A DNA stretch of 64,000 bases from an uncultured Coriobacteriia bacterium (GCA_959608885.1 CAUHSG010000006.1:1-64000), one strand, 5' to 3'. Shown: positions 1 through 8,243, counted from the stretch's first letter. Notes: a model not told the origin generated them from the letters alone. Made by a program: numbers and translations.

Positions 1-73
1 CAGGAGGAAGCTTGGATACGCCGTCTAGGCGGTCCAAGAAAACGTCCGCACCCCCGAATCTCTTTGACTGTGC

Positions 74-213
74 GTTTTTTCGATTATGTGAAGTCAAAAT
101 GACATGAAGGCCTGTTTTCTTCGATAATGTGAGGTTAGATGAGGAATCGGTCTCACACTTTCGCAAGAAACGTGCAGCAGACCGCCGTGCGCCTCACATA
201 ATCGCAAAAAACA
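74..213. repeat. Four-copy repeat motif upstream of the GyrI-like gene
   Basis: Four copies of one motif fill the non-coding start of the window. Two face forward: GTTTTTTCGATTATGTGA at 74-91 and GTTTTCTTCGATAATGTGAGG-like at 114-135. Two are inverted: a degenerate copy beginning CTCACACTTTCGC at 153-172 and a close copy beginning CCTCACATAATCGC at 192-213. The first 15 bases of the forward motif (GTTTTTTCGATTATG) recur exactly at 49854-49868 in front of another gene. Paired forward and inverted copies in a promoter-length gap look like an operator array, but no regulator can be assigned. The rest of 1-317 shows no gene. Confidence 0.6.
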
Positions 214-317
214 CGCGCGGCAATCGTTGGGCGCCCCTATCTAAGCAGCGACGCGAGCTTACGTTATCATGACGATATGGCACACGTTCGGCCCGGTCAT
301 CTGAGAAAGGCGAATCC

Positions 318-947
318 ATGGCTTTCGACTACAAGAAGGAATGCAAGGAGCTCTACCAACCCAAGAAGATGCCTTCGCTTACCGACGTGCCGCCCATCAA
401 CTACGTCGCTGTACGCGGCACGGGCAATCCCAACGTCGAGGGCGGCGCATATCAGCATGCCATGCAGCTGCTCTACGGCATTTCCTTCACCATCAAGATG
501 TCCCCCAAATCGGGATGGGACATCGACGGCTACTTCCCCTACGTCATACCGCCGCTCGAGGGCTTCTGGAAGCAGGCCGGCACCGACGGAGCATTCGATC
601 TGTCGCGTAAGGAAGAGTTCGAATGGATAAGCTGCATCCGCCTTCCCGAGTTCGTGACGTCAAACGTCTTCAAACAAGCAAAGAGCATCGCGACGGAGAA
701 GAAGGGCGAGGACTACTCACCTGCCGAATTCCTGACGATTGACGAGGGACTTTGCGTCCAGTGCATGCACATCGGCCCCTATGACGATGAGCCGGCGACC
801 ATCGAGGCCATGCACCGCTTTGCCGAGAAACAGGGGCGCGCCATCGATTTGACGGACACGCGCCTGCATCATGAGATCTACCTCTCCGACCCCCGCCGCT
901 GTGCACCCGAAAAGCTCAAGACCATTATCCGCATCCCTGTGGCGTAG
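318..947 (+). CDS. GyrI-like small-molecule-binding domain protein
   Basis: This 209-residue soluble protein resembles stand-alone GyrI-like/SOUL-fold effector-binding proteins. The family binds small hydrophobic or cationic compounds and is related to the ligand domain of AraC/MerR-type regulators. Supporting segments are the N-terminal DVPPINYVAVRGTGNPN, the central SGWDIDGYFPYVIPPLEGFW and the C-terminal HHEIYLSDPRR, the usual ending of this group. No DNA-binding domain is present. The ATG follows an AAAGG ribosome site by about 7 bases. It stands alone behind the repeat motif at 74-213, which may control it. The ligand is unknown; family assignment is fairly sure, role is not. Confidence 0.8.
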   Translation: MAFDYKKECKELYQPKKMPSLTDVPPINYVAVRGTGNPNVEGGAYQHAMQLLYGISFTIKMSPKSGWDIDGYFPYVIPPLEGFWKQAGTDGAFDLSRKEEFEWISCIRLPEFVTSNVFKQAKSIATEKKGEDYSPAEFLTIDEGLCVQCMHIGPYDDEPATIEAMHRFAEKQGRAIDLTDTRLHHEIYLSDPRRCAPEKLKTIIRIPVA

Positions 948-1005
948 GTACATCCAAAATTCAAAACAATTTCAATACTTTTTCTCACATGCGTTCTGTA
1001 AGTGG

Positions 1006-1141
1006 TACTATATTGTCGGTGTAAGGAAGTGAGCGCCGCGGTAGTCACTGGCAGGAGACTTCAATCCGGCTTACAGACGGCCAAAGCACCCAGCGCCATC
1101 AGCATCAAGCGTACGTACGATGATTTGGAAGGGTGATTGTC
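1006..1141 (+). other. Structured leader of the small acidic peptide gene
   Basis: The gap between the GyrI-like gene and the peptide gene has a possible -10 box (TACTAT/TATATT, 1006-1014) without a convincing -35. Downstream is a foldable leader: GTAAG at 1021-1025 pairs with CTTAC at 1070-1074, and AGTGA at 1028-1032 pairs with TCACT at 1045-1049. I do not recognise it as a known riboswitch. It could be a plain 5' UTR. Confidence 0.35.
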
Positions 1142-1261
1142 ATGGCAGAAGAAAAGGGCAAGAGCGTGGAGTTCGAGGGCTTCGAGAGCGACGCCGACGA
1201 GACCATCTCCATCGACGAGGCCAAGGAGCAGGAGAAGGAAGCCGAAGAGCTTCGCGACTAA
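1142..1261 (+). CDS. 39-residue acidic peptide, function unknown
   Basis: A short frame runs from ATG at 1142 to TAA at 1259-1261. The product starts MAEEKGKSVEFEGF and ends KEQEKEAEELRD. It is strongly acidic (about 14 Asp/Glu), has no cysteine or membrane segment, and its second half looks helical. A GGAAGGGTGA purine stretch sits a few bases before the ATG. The gene is a self-contained unit: a structured leader precedes it and a rho-independent terminator follows within 45 bases. That arrangement argues for a real expressed gene despite its size. I recognise no family. Confidence 0.6.
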   Translation: MAEEKGKSVEFEGFESDADETISIDEAKEQEKEAEELRD

Positions 1262-1302
1262 TAGGACGCAAGCCGGTAATCACCGGCGCCCAAGCTCCAG
1301 CA

Positions 1303-1344
1303 GGCGGGTCATCGGGTCATCCCGAGGGCCCGCCTTCCTTTTTT
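1303..1344 (+). terminator. Rho-independent terminator after the acidic peptide gene
   Basis: GGCGGG (1303-1308) pairs with CCCGCC (1329-1334), with an inner CGGG/CCCG stem (1313-1316/1321-1324), followed by TTCCTTTTTT. It reads on the plus strand and closes the 1142-1261 unit. Confidence 0.8.
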
Positions 1345-1572
1345 GAAACAAAACGGCCTTGCGATTCCAGACCATGCCACGAAACGAGAATGGAGCAGCA
1401 TGTCCAGAGCGCGTTAGTAAACCGTGAGTCCTCCTTTGCTACGCTGCCGCTGCCTTGGTCCCGACATCAACCGGGCCACAAGCGTTGCTGACAGAGATGG
1501 CAAACTGCCGAGACAGCCAGCCTTCGCACAACCAGCAACATCGCTGTGTCGGCCGCGGCTTACGGAGGAAAG
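1345..1572 (+). other. Non-coding leader of the surface-protein gene
   Basis: About 230 bases without a gene. The stretch 1499-1516 (GGCAAACTGCCGAGACAG) resembles the first half of a GEMM-I (cyclic-di-GMP) aptamer, but the obligatory second half (GGACGCAAAGC-like) is not present. I see no clear promoter. It probably holds the promoter and 5' UTR of the adhesin gene. Confidence 0.3.
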
Positions 1573-2781
1573 ATGCGCAAACGCAACAAGGGAGGAAGCC
1601 GTCCCCGCCTGATCTCGGTCATGGTCACCATTCTTCTCGTTCTCAACTGCCTCGGTGGAGCTGGAATCGCCCTCGCGAGCAATGCACAAGGAAAGCCGCG
1701 GGCAGTCCAGAATGGCGTTATCACCAAAATCGAAGCGCAGGCCCATGACGGAAGCGGGCCGCAGGGAGATACTGGCCAATGGGACGTCTTCCGCCTGTAT
1801 GCGGAATTCGCCCTTCCGAACGGAACGATCCGTGCCGGAGATACCACGACGATAAGGCTTCCCGACAAGCTGAAGTTCAATCAGACGTCGAGCTTCGAAA
1901 TCAGAGATACGGGCAAAAACGTGGTCGCAAACGCCACCATCACGGACAAAATCGCCAACGCTGGATTTACCGTATTGCCGGCTTCCCTGGTCATCATGAA
2001 GGGTGCCTGGACCATAGTGCGCGGAGACTGGCGGCTTGAAAACTGGTCTGACGTGACCTCCGCCTACGATGTCGTGTGGAACGAAGACGGATCCTTTACC
2101 CTGAATCTGGGAGATATTGCCGCCACGGATGGGCTCATTATTCGGTATACCGCAGAGGCATCCTATGATCTTGCAGACGGCGAAGTCATTAGAAATGACG
2201 CATCCATCAGAGGCACGAACGCAATCTCGCGCACGACTTCGGCGGACACGAATTACTACGCCGCCGGCGGATCTGCCGAAGGATACGTTTTCACCATCCG
2301 CATCGTCAAAGAGAACCGGAACGGAAACGCGCTTGCAGGAGTGGTCTTTAACGTGATTCGAGACGCGAACGGTCAAATCGTCGGAACCATCACGACAGAT
2401 GCCGAAGGCAAAGCCGAAGTGAGCGGCCTGCTCAAGGACACATATCGCATAGAGGAGGTGCAGGCGCCGGACGGATACATGCCTCTCGAAGAGCCCGTCC
2501 TCGTAAGTGCCGGTGACTTCAACAGCGAAAAAGTCGCTGTCAAGACAATCGTGAACGAAGAAGACAGAAACGGCTTGCCCCCAACTGACAACCCCGACCC
2601 AACTGATGACCCCGACGTAACCGACCAGCATGTGCCGGACAAGGCCAGTCCAGATCCCGCATCGCCAGAAACGCCTGCACCTCCTAAGACAGGCGATGGC
2701 CTCGCGCGCTTCGCATTCGTCCTGGCAACCATCTTTACCGTGAGCTGTGCGCTCTTCGCAGCAACCCGAAGGGGCCTATAA
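1573..2781 (+). CDS. Sortase-anchored surface adhesin with SpaA/Cna-B-type domain
   Basis: A 402-residue cell-wall protein. The first 40 residues form a signal peptide (basic RKRNKGGSRPR, then a hydrophobic stretch ending near ALAS). Residues about 45-220 resemble the adhesive Ig-like domain of collagen-binding (Cna-type) adhesins. About 235-335 is a SpaA/Cna-B prealbumin-like domain (FTIRIVKENRNG; RIEEVQAPDGYM). A Pro/Asp-rich spacer leads to the sorting signal PPKTG (about 370-374), a hydrophobic segment and the basic tail RRGL. The motif is a variant of LPXTG, so the sortase that handles it is uncertain. ATG 1573 is preferred over GTG 1546 because GGAGG lies just before it. The kinase gene follows 38 bases downstream, which suggests linked control. 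Confidence 0.85.
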   Translation: MRKRNKGGSRPRLISVMVTILLVLNCLGGAGIALASNAQGKPRAVQNGVITKIEAQAHDGSGPQGDTGQWDVFRLYAEFALPNGTIRAGDTTTIRLPDKLKFNQTSSFEIRDTGKNVVANATITDKIANAGFTVLPASLVIMKGAWTIVRGDWRLENWSDVTSAYDVVWNEDGSFTLNLGDIAATDGLIIRYTAEASYDLADGEVIRNDASIRGTNAISRTTSADTNYYAAGGSAEGYVFTIRIVKENRNGNALAGVVFNVIRDANGQIVGTITTDAEGKAEVSGLLKDTYRIEEVQAPDGYMPLEEPVLVSAGDFNSEKVAVKTIVNEEDRNGLPPTDNPDPTDDPDVTDQHVPDKASPDPASPETPAPPKTGDGLARFAFVLATIFTVSCALFAATRRGL

Positions 2782-2819
2782 TTTTGGGAACGCGTAATCA
2801 TTCAAACAGGAAGCGGGAT

Positions 2820-4328
2820 ATGACGGAGTCCGAGAAAGGCCGGACGATTCCCTACGAGGCGCTGGTAAACGCCCTCTTCGAGAACTACGAGAGCATCTGC
2901 GATCTCGACTTGGAAACGTCCGGATACAGCGTCTATTGCGAAAGCGAGACGGGCCATAGCCTGAATCTCACGAAGAACGGCGGCAACTTCTTCGTCGCCC
3001 TGGCTCGCGAGGTTGATCGGGCCGTCGTCCCCGATGACCGGAGCTATGTCATGCGCATGCTCTCCCGGGAGGTGCTCGAAGACGGCGTTCGCAGCAAGAA
3101 GCGCCACTCGTTCGTGTACAGGACCTCTCGCGACGGTCGCCAGGTATACCATCAGCTTCGCGCGACCCTCGCCAATATCGATGGGAAAGACCACGTTCTC
3201 ATGGGCGTGCGCGACGTCGACGAGGTTCTTCGACAGAATGTCGCTCGCGAAAACGAGCTGTCTTTCGAGCGCCAGAAAAGTGCGAACTACCTAGCCGCCA
3301 TCCTCGCAACGGCAGCCGCTTGCATCGAAGCGAACCTCTCAACCGACAGCGTACTCGAGCGATCAGCCGACATGAGGGGGCGGTCAGATTCACGACTCGG
3401 GGCCGTCCCCTCGCCAGATGAAATCCCCAGCTATACCGCCTTTCGGATGTGGATCGCCGAAAACCTGATATGCGAAAACCGAGAAAAGTTCCTGAGCACG
3501 AGCAGTAGAAATAATCTGCTCGCCTGCTTCGAGAAGGACGGCGGTCGCACATCGGTGCTCTTCTCGGCCATGACAACGGAACGGGAAACGATTCCCTGTC
3601 GTGCCGTGTTCTACCTTTACCGCGAGAAGACAACGGGCGATGTGCACGTCCTATGCGTGATTTACGACCTTACGGAGCAGCAGCAACAGGAAAAGAAGCT
3701 CGAGGAGCTCAAGACCGCACTCGAGCTAAGCCGCATATACAACTCGGCCAGCCAGATGCGACCCCATTTCATCTACAACGCACTCGGTTCGATCCAGGAA
3801 ATCATGCTCGACGACCCAGGTCGGGCGGCCGTCCTCCTCGAAGACTTCACGATGCATCTGCGCGGATGCATCAAGGCCATGGATGGCGACCATCTCATTC
3901 CCTTCTCGCAGGAGCTCGATAACATCGTGGCCTACGCGAACATAGAGAAGATGCGCCTGGGTGACCGTCTCGATATGCGATACGAGCTCGATGAGACCCA
4001 GTTTGACGTGCTCTCGCTCAGCATCCAACCCCTCGTCGAAAACGCTATCAGGCACGGCGTGTACCGTCGGGGTCCTCAGGGAGGCACCGTCACGCTCCGG
4101 ACCTGGGCAGAGGACAGGGCATGGATCGTGCAGGTCGAGGACACGGGCGTCGGATTCGACATAGCTGCGTACGAGGAGTCCGTCTCCCACGGAAAGACCG
4201 ACTCTACGGGACTGAGAAACATCCGCTTCAGGCTCGAGCACATCATGGGAGCATCCCTGGATGCCGAAAGCACGCCTGGCCGCGGAACGACGATGACGGT
4301 ACGCATACCCAAAGGAGGAGCGGGATGA
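2820..4328 (+). CDS. Cytoplasmic LytS-type sensor histidine kinase
   Basis: A 502-residue kinase without any membrane segment. The N-terminal 300 residues look like two PAS-type sensory regions (for example LMGVRDVDEVLRQN and LCVIYDLTEQQQQ). A His-kinase dimerization motif RPHFIYNAL of the LytS/YehU class follows, with the predicted phospho-histidine at His316. The ATPase domain shows the N box PLVENAIRHG, the G1 box EDTGVGFD and the G2 region TPGRGTTMTVRIPK. ATG 2820 follows an AGGAAG site; an upstream TTG at 2784 is less likely. The gene overlaps the regulator gene by ATGA. The kinase probably senses an internal signal; the stimulus is unknown. Confidence 0.9.
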   Translation: MTESEKGRTIPYEALVNALFENYESICDLDLETSGYSVYCESETGHSLNLTKNGGNFFVALAREVDRAVVPDDRSYVMRMLSREVLEDGVRSKKRHSFVYRTSRDGRQVYHQLRATLANIDGKDHVLMGVRDVDEVLRQNVARENELSFERQKSANYLAAILATAAACIEANLSTDSVLERSADMRGRSDSRLGAVPSPDEIPSYTAFRMWIAENLICENREKFLSTSSRNNLLACFEKDGGRTSVLFSAMTTERETIPCRAVFYLYREKTTGDVHVLCVIYDLTEQQQQEKKLEELKTALELSRIYNSASQMRPHFIYNALGSIQEIMLDDPGRAAVLLEDFTMHLRGCIKAMDGDHLIPFSQELDNIVAYANIEKMRLGDRLDMRYELDETQFDVLSLSIQPLVENAIRHGVYRRGPQGGTVTLRTWAEDRAWIVQVEDTGVGFDIAAYEESVSHGKTDSTGLRNIRFRLEHIMGASLDAESTPGRGTTMTVRIPKGGAG

Positions 4329-5122
4329 TAAGGGCGATTATCGTCGATGACGAGCCGTTGATGGTGCGCAAATTCGTGCGCCTGACAGAAAGTATCCCCG
4401 ACCTCGACGTCATAGGACAGTTCACGGATGCCGAAAGCGCCATCGCCTTCTCTCGTGACAACGAAATCGAGGCGGCTTTCCTCGATGTGGAAATGCCCGA
4501 TATGGATGGGTTCGAACTCGCCCGCAGATTGAAGGAGATACGCAACGACATTCTCATCATTCCCGTAACCGCCTACGAAAGCTACATTTTCGAAGCCAAC
4601 CAGACAGGTGTCGACTACTACGTCGTCAAACCCTATACGGCCGAGGTGCTCGAAAAGATGATGGGGAGGCTCAGGCTGATAGCCGGTCGCCAAGGCAAGA
4701 GCATCTACATACAGACCTTCGGTCGTTTCGTCGTCAAGAAGGACGGCAGGCCCGTGCCACTCACCGGGAAGGCGAAGGAAATCCTTGCCCTGGTCGTCAC
4801 GAGATGCGGCAAGGAGGTCAGCAACGAGGAGATCTACAGCACGATTTGGGAAGACCGCCCCTGCGACAACGAATCCATGGGCGTCTACTACAACGCGCTC
4901 AGGCGCTTGAGAAAGTCACTCGAGAAATACGGCCTCGATGATCTGCTGGTCTCGACCGCCCGCGGTCAGATAGCCAATACGAACCTGTTCGACTGCGATT
5001 TCTACGAGTGGAGAGACGAGACGATGGGCTCCGGGAGCCAGTTCGAGGGAGAATTCCTCTCCGAGTACTCCTGGGGAGAGCATCTAATCGGCGAGCTGAC
5101 CTTTCATTCGCCCCTCCGTTGA
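4325..5122 (+). CDS. Response regulator, receiver plus OmpR-like winged helix
   Basis: A 265-residue DNA-binding regulator. Residues 1-120 are a receiver domain: acidic pocket VDDE (8-10), phospho-acceptor Asp54 in LDVEMPDMDG, and the conserved Lys in VVKPY. From about 125 a winged-helix domain starts (IQTFGRFVVKKDGRPVPLTG) with an OmpR/SARP-type fold rather than the LytTR domain that usually partners LytS kinases. The ATG overlaps the kinase stop (ATGA), so the two are translationally coupled. The upstream adhesin gene is a natural target candidate, but no binding site can be shown from sequence. Confidence 0.9.
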   Translation: MIRAIIVDDEPLMVRKFVRLTESIPDLDVIGQFTDAESAIAFSRDNEIEAAFLDVEMPDMDGFELARRLKEIRNDILIIPVTAYESYIFEANQTGVDYYVVKPYTAEVLEKMMGRLRLIAGRQGKSIYIQTFGRFVVKKDGRPVPLTGKAKEILALVVTRCGKEVSNEEIYSTIWEDRPCDNESMGVYYNALRRLRKSLEKYGLDDLLVSTARGQIANTNLFDCDFYEWRDETMGSGSQFEGEFLSEYSWGEHLIGELTFHSPLR

Positions 5123-5218
5123 TTCTGGTACGAAACGGGTGGACGGAGAGTTCGGGTTCGAGAGATGGATTTTCGGGGCTGATTCCTTCAGAAACGCTTC
5201 AGCTTTGCCCCGTTTTTG

Positions 5219-5236
5219 CCCCGTTTCGGGGTTTTT
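5219..5236 (+). terminator. Terminator after the two-component operon
   Basis: CCCCG (5219-5223), loop TTT, CGGGG (5227-5231), then TTTTT. It is a compact intrinsic terminator about 95 bases after the regulator stop codon. Confidence 0.8.
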
Positions 5237-5291
5237 CACTTTTCGAGAAAAAGAAACAGGTCAGAGAGAATGTCCCTGACCTGCGGTTTTG

Positions 5292-5368
5292 TGGTCGCGG
5301 GGGCTGGATTTGAACCAACGACCTCCGGGTTATGAGCCCGGCGAGCTACCAGACTGCTCCACCCCGCA
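5292..5368 (-). tRNA. Initiator tRNA-Met (CAU)
   Basis: A complete 77-nt tRNA on the minus strand with encoded CCA (TGG at 5292-5294). The anticodon loop reads CTCATAA, and the anticodon stem carries the three consecutive G-C pairs typical of initiator tRNA. Position 1 is U and position 72 is G, a wobble pair, where E. coli has the C1/A72 mismatch needed for formylation. The weak 1-72 pair still fits an initiator. Confidence 0.93.
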
Positions 5369-5455
5369 ATATATTGAGCAGTGCGCTTCAAGCGCGTTTG
5401 ACTATACTACGCGCGAACGCTGCCAAATGCAAGAACTTTTTTACCGCGTTCCCGC

Positions 5456-6781
5456 CTAGTCCTCTTCGTCCTCTGACTCGGCTACGGTGACGACGCACCT
5501 GATCTTGTCGATGCGATGGCGATCCATGCTGAGCACGGTGAACTTGACGTGCTTGTCGTAGTGATCCATCTCCGCGACGTCGCCCTCGTCGGGAATGCCA
5601 TCGGTAAGCGCCATGAACAGGCCGCCCACGGTCTCGACCTCGTCAGCTTGCTCGGGCCTGAACCCGATGATCTCCTCGAGGTCGTCGATGGCAAGCGCGC
5701 CGTCGATCTCGAAGTTGCCGTCGGAAAGCTCGACGACTTCCTCTTCCTCGTCATCGTGATAGTACTCGTCATCGACGCGACCCACGATCTGCTCGAACAC
5801 GTCTGACATGGTCACGATTCCGGCCGTGCCACCGTGCTCGTCGATTACCTGGCAGATGCCTGTGCGGTTTTCCCTCAGCGTGTCGAGCAGACGCGCGATA
5901 GGCAGCGTCTCGGGCACCGCGGGAAGCTCGCGGATGTTCCAGTCCTCGAGAGGCAGGCCCCGCTCCTGGTCGAAGAGGTCCTTCACGTGCACGAACCCGA
6001 TGACGTTGTCCTTGGATCCGCTGCACACGGGATAACGCGTGTACTTGTGCTCGTGGATGAGCTCGAGATTCTTTTCAAGCGTGTCCTCGGTGTCGAGGCA
6101 GATCATGTCCATGCGCGGGGTCATGATGGCCTCGGCATCCTTGTCTCCCAGGTCGAAGATGTTGTCGACGTACTCGTTTTGCTCGGGGTCGATGAGACCA
6201 CTTTCCGTCGACTCGTCTATAAGCAACTTGATCTCCTCGTCGGTGTAGACCTCGTGCTCCTTTGCCGGATCATGGCCAGTCGCACGGACGACGAGGTTGG
6301 TTATGCCGTTGAACAGCCACATGAACGGATAGGTGATCTTGTAGAAGAGCGCGAGAGGGCCCGCGGTCGCCAACGCGTACTTCTCGGTCGAGAAAATCGC
6401 GAAGGACTTGGGAATGAGCTCGCCCACTACGACATGAAGCGTCGTCACGATAAAGAAGCCGACGCCGACGCAAACGGGATAGACCGTGCTCTCGGGCAAA
6501 CCCAGCGCAAGAAGCGGCTTTTCGAGTACGGCGGACACGGCGGGCTCTCCCAGCCAGCCTATGGCAAGCGAAGCGAGCGTGATGCCGAGCTGGCAAGCCG
6601 AGAGATACGCGTTTATGTTCTCGGCGATTTTCTTGGCGGCGCGTGCGCCGGGCTTCTTCTCTTCGACGGCGAGCTCGATCTGCGACTTGCGGACACGTAC
6701 CAAGGCGAATTCTGCGATGACGAAGAAGGCGTTCATCAAGAGGAAAAAGATGACGAGCAGAATGCTGATCACGGTAAACAT
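5456..6781 (-). CDS. CNNM/CBS-domain membrane protein (HlyC/CorC family)
   Basis: A 441-residue membrane protein of the DUF21-CBS-CorC_HlyC class, which in studied members takes part in divalent cation (Mg2+, Co2+) transport or resistance. Residues 1-200 form the CNNM domain with about four membrane segments (MNAFFVIAEFALVRVRKSQ; VVGELIPKSFAIF). Two CBS repeats follow at about 210-335 (IMTPRMDMICLD; EHGGTAGIVTMSDVFEQIVG). The C-terminal CorC_HlyC domain (about 355-435) ends in a very acidic tail. Length is normal. It is a single gene between tRNA-fMet and the divergent thioesterase gene. The transported ion cannot be read from the sequence. Confidence 0.9.
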   Translation of the reverse strand: MFTVISILLVIFFLLMNAFFVIAEFALVRVRKSQIELAVEEKKPGARAAKKIAENINAYLSACQLGITLASLAIGWLGEPAVSAVLEKPLLALGLPESTVYPVCVGVGFFIVTTLHVVVGELIPKSFAIFSTEKYALATAGPLALFYKITYPFMWLFNGITNLVVRATGHDPAKEHEVYTDEEIKLLIDESTESGLIDPEQNEYVDNIFDLGDKDAEAIMTPRMDMICLDTEDTLEKNLELIHEHKYTRYPVCSGSKDNVIGFVHVKDLFDQERGLPLEDWNIRELPAVPETLPIARLLDTLRENRTGICQVIDEHGGTAGIVTMSDVFEQIVGRVDDEYYHDDEEEEVVELSDGNFEIDGALAIDDLEEIIGFRPEQADEVETVGGLFMALTDGIPDEGDVAEMDHYDKHVKFTVLSMDRHRIDKIRCVVTVAESEDEED

Positions 6782-6938
6782 TTTTGTTGCGCGGCTCCTT
6801 AACTACGACCATGCGCTCCTATTCTAGCGAATAATGCGCTTTCGGGCATCTCTGACGCCTCAATCCCGAACACATGTACCAAGTCGTTATCTGTTGGTCT
6901 ACACTGGTAACACTATCCGTGAGAAAAGAGGGGCGACC

Positions 6939-7349
6939 GTGGATTTCGACAACATCGAGGATATCCGCGCGTACTTTGACGATGACGAGTTCGCGCGCAA
7001 GTGCCTGGGAGCGACCATCGACGACTACGACTTCGAAGCCGGCGTCGCGACCGTGAGCATGAAAATCGATGACCGCCATCACAACGCCCAGGGCTTCGTG
7101 ATGGGCGGGGTCTTCTTCTCGCTCGCGGATTACGCGCTCGCCGTCGCGAGCAACGTCAACCAACCGCCATCGGCCTCGACCAATTCCAGCATCGCCCACA
7201 TGCGCCGCGTCAAAGGCAATAGGCTCAAAGCCGTCGCCTATCCCGACAAGCTCGGTCGTAATCTCGCCTTCTTCACGATCGACCTCTTCGACGAGCCCGG
7301 CAATCTCGTCGCCCGCATGAGCGCGACCGTGATGCGTACGACCCACTGA
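6939..7349 (+). CDS. PaaI-like hotdog-fold thioesterase
   Basis: A 136-residue single hotdog domain. The signature HHNAQGFVMGGVFFSLADYA (substrate-binding turn and helix with Asp) is that of the PaaI/YbgC-type acyl-CoA thioesterase superfamily. GTG 6939 is chosen because GAGGGG lies 5-6 bases upstream and because the protein then has the usual family length; an upstream ATG at 6834 would add 35 unlikely residues. It is followed 7 bases later by the DMT exporter gene, so the two are probably co-transcribed. The acyl-CoA substrate is unknown. Confidence 0.85.
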   Translation: MDFDNIEDIRAYFDDDEFARKCLGATIDDYDFEAGVATVSMKIDDRHHNAQGFVMGGVFFSLADYALAVASNVNQPPSASTNSSIAHMRRVKGNRLKAVAYPDKLGRNLAFFTIDLFDEPGNLVARMSATVMRTTH

Positions 7350-7356
7350 GGGTCCC

Positions 7357-8241
7357 ATGGACAAGGTTCAGACGCAGGCGGCTGGCTATATTGCCGCCAT
7401 CATCCAGGCGGTGCTCTACGCGACCATGGGCATCTTCGCGAAGCTGCTCTATGAGTGCGGACTATCCGCGCAGCTCGTCATGGTGCTGCGCTTCAGTTGC
7501 ACGGTGCTCTTCCTCGGCCTCTTCATCCTGCTCTTCCACGGACGCAAGTTCATCAGCCATCAACCCGCCGTCTACGTGCAGTCGATCTTCTTCTTCCTGT
7601 CCGCCTGGCTGTACTTTCTCGCGGTCGAGCGCATCAACGCCGGACTTGCGACGGTACTCTTCTACACCTTTCCCGCCCTCGTCGCCGTCATGAACGTCAT
7701 CGTCTTCCACGAGAAGATCACCGCGCGCGTCATCATCGCGCTCGCCCTCTCGCTATGCGGTATCATCCTCATCTCGGGCCTGCTCGCGCCCGGGCAGTCC
7801 GCGATTGACCCCCTCGGCGTGATCTTCGCCATCGCAGCATGCACCTCGTTCGCGATCTATTCGGTGCTCATACAGAAGACCTCGCGAACGGAGAGCTCGT
7901 TTACCGCGACCTTCACGATCTCGCTCGTGTGCCTCGTCGCATCGCTCATCCTCTTCGCGGGCGAACTCGGCGGCTTGGCGCATGTCGGCATCAAGGAATT
8001 CGCGCTTGGCAGCGGCCTCGCCATCCTCGCGACGATTCTCCCCATCGTGCTCTACATTTTCGCCATCGCGCGCATCGGCGCGACCAAGGCCTCCATCCTC
8101 AGCATCATCGAGACGCCGTCCTCGCTGCTGCTTGCGTGGCTCATACTCGGCGAGACCATCGACGTGTTCCAGGGAATCGGCGCGCTCCTCGTCGTGATTG
8201 CCACGCTCTCGGTCACCGTCAAACCCAAAGATGGCGACTGA
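7357..8241 (+). CDS. EamA/DMT-family transporter
   Basis: A 294-residue polytopic membrane protein with ten hydrophobic segments arranged as two EamA repeats (about 10-145 and 155-285). Family members export amino acids, nucleotide-related compounds or other metabolites. The repeat ends are recognisable: HEKITARVIIALALSLCGII in the first half and GETIDVFQGIGALLVVIATL in the second. The ATG follows GAGGG and lies 7 bases after the thioesterase stop. Substrate unknown. The gene converges on groEL, separated by a long hairpin. Confidence 0.9.
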   Translation: MDKVQTQAAGYIAAIIQAVLYATMGIFAKLLYECGLSAQLVMVLRFSCTVLFLGLFILLFHGRKFISHQPAVYVQSIFFFLSAWLYFLAVERINAGLATVLFYTFPALVAVMNVIVFHEKITARVIIALALSLCGIILISGLLAPGQSAIDPLGVIFAIAACTSFAIYSVLIQKTSRTESSFTATFTISLVCLVASLILFAGELGGLAHVGIKEFALGSGLAILATILPIVLYIFAIARIGATKASILSIIETPSSLLLAWLILGETIDVFQGIGALLVVIATLSVTVKPKDGD

Positions 8242-8243
8242 CG

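Noticed and set aside
1021..1110. Cobalamin or other known riboswitch in the leader of the acidic peptide
   Set aside because: A few bases look like a B12 box, but the required long conserved core is absent and the region is too short.
1499..1545. GEMM-I (cyclic-di-GMP) riboswitch before the adhesin gene
   Set aside because: GGCAAACTGCCGAGACAG resembles the first half of the aptamer, but the conserved second half (GGACGCAAAGC) and the closing tetraloop-receptor part are missing.
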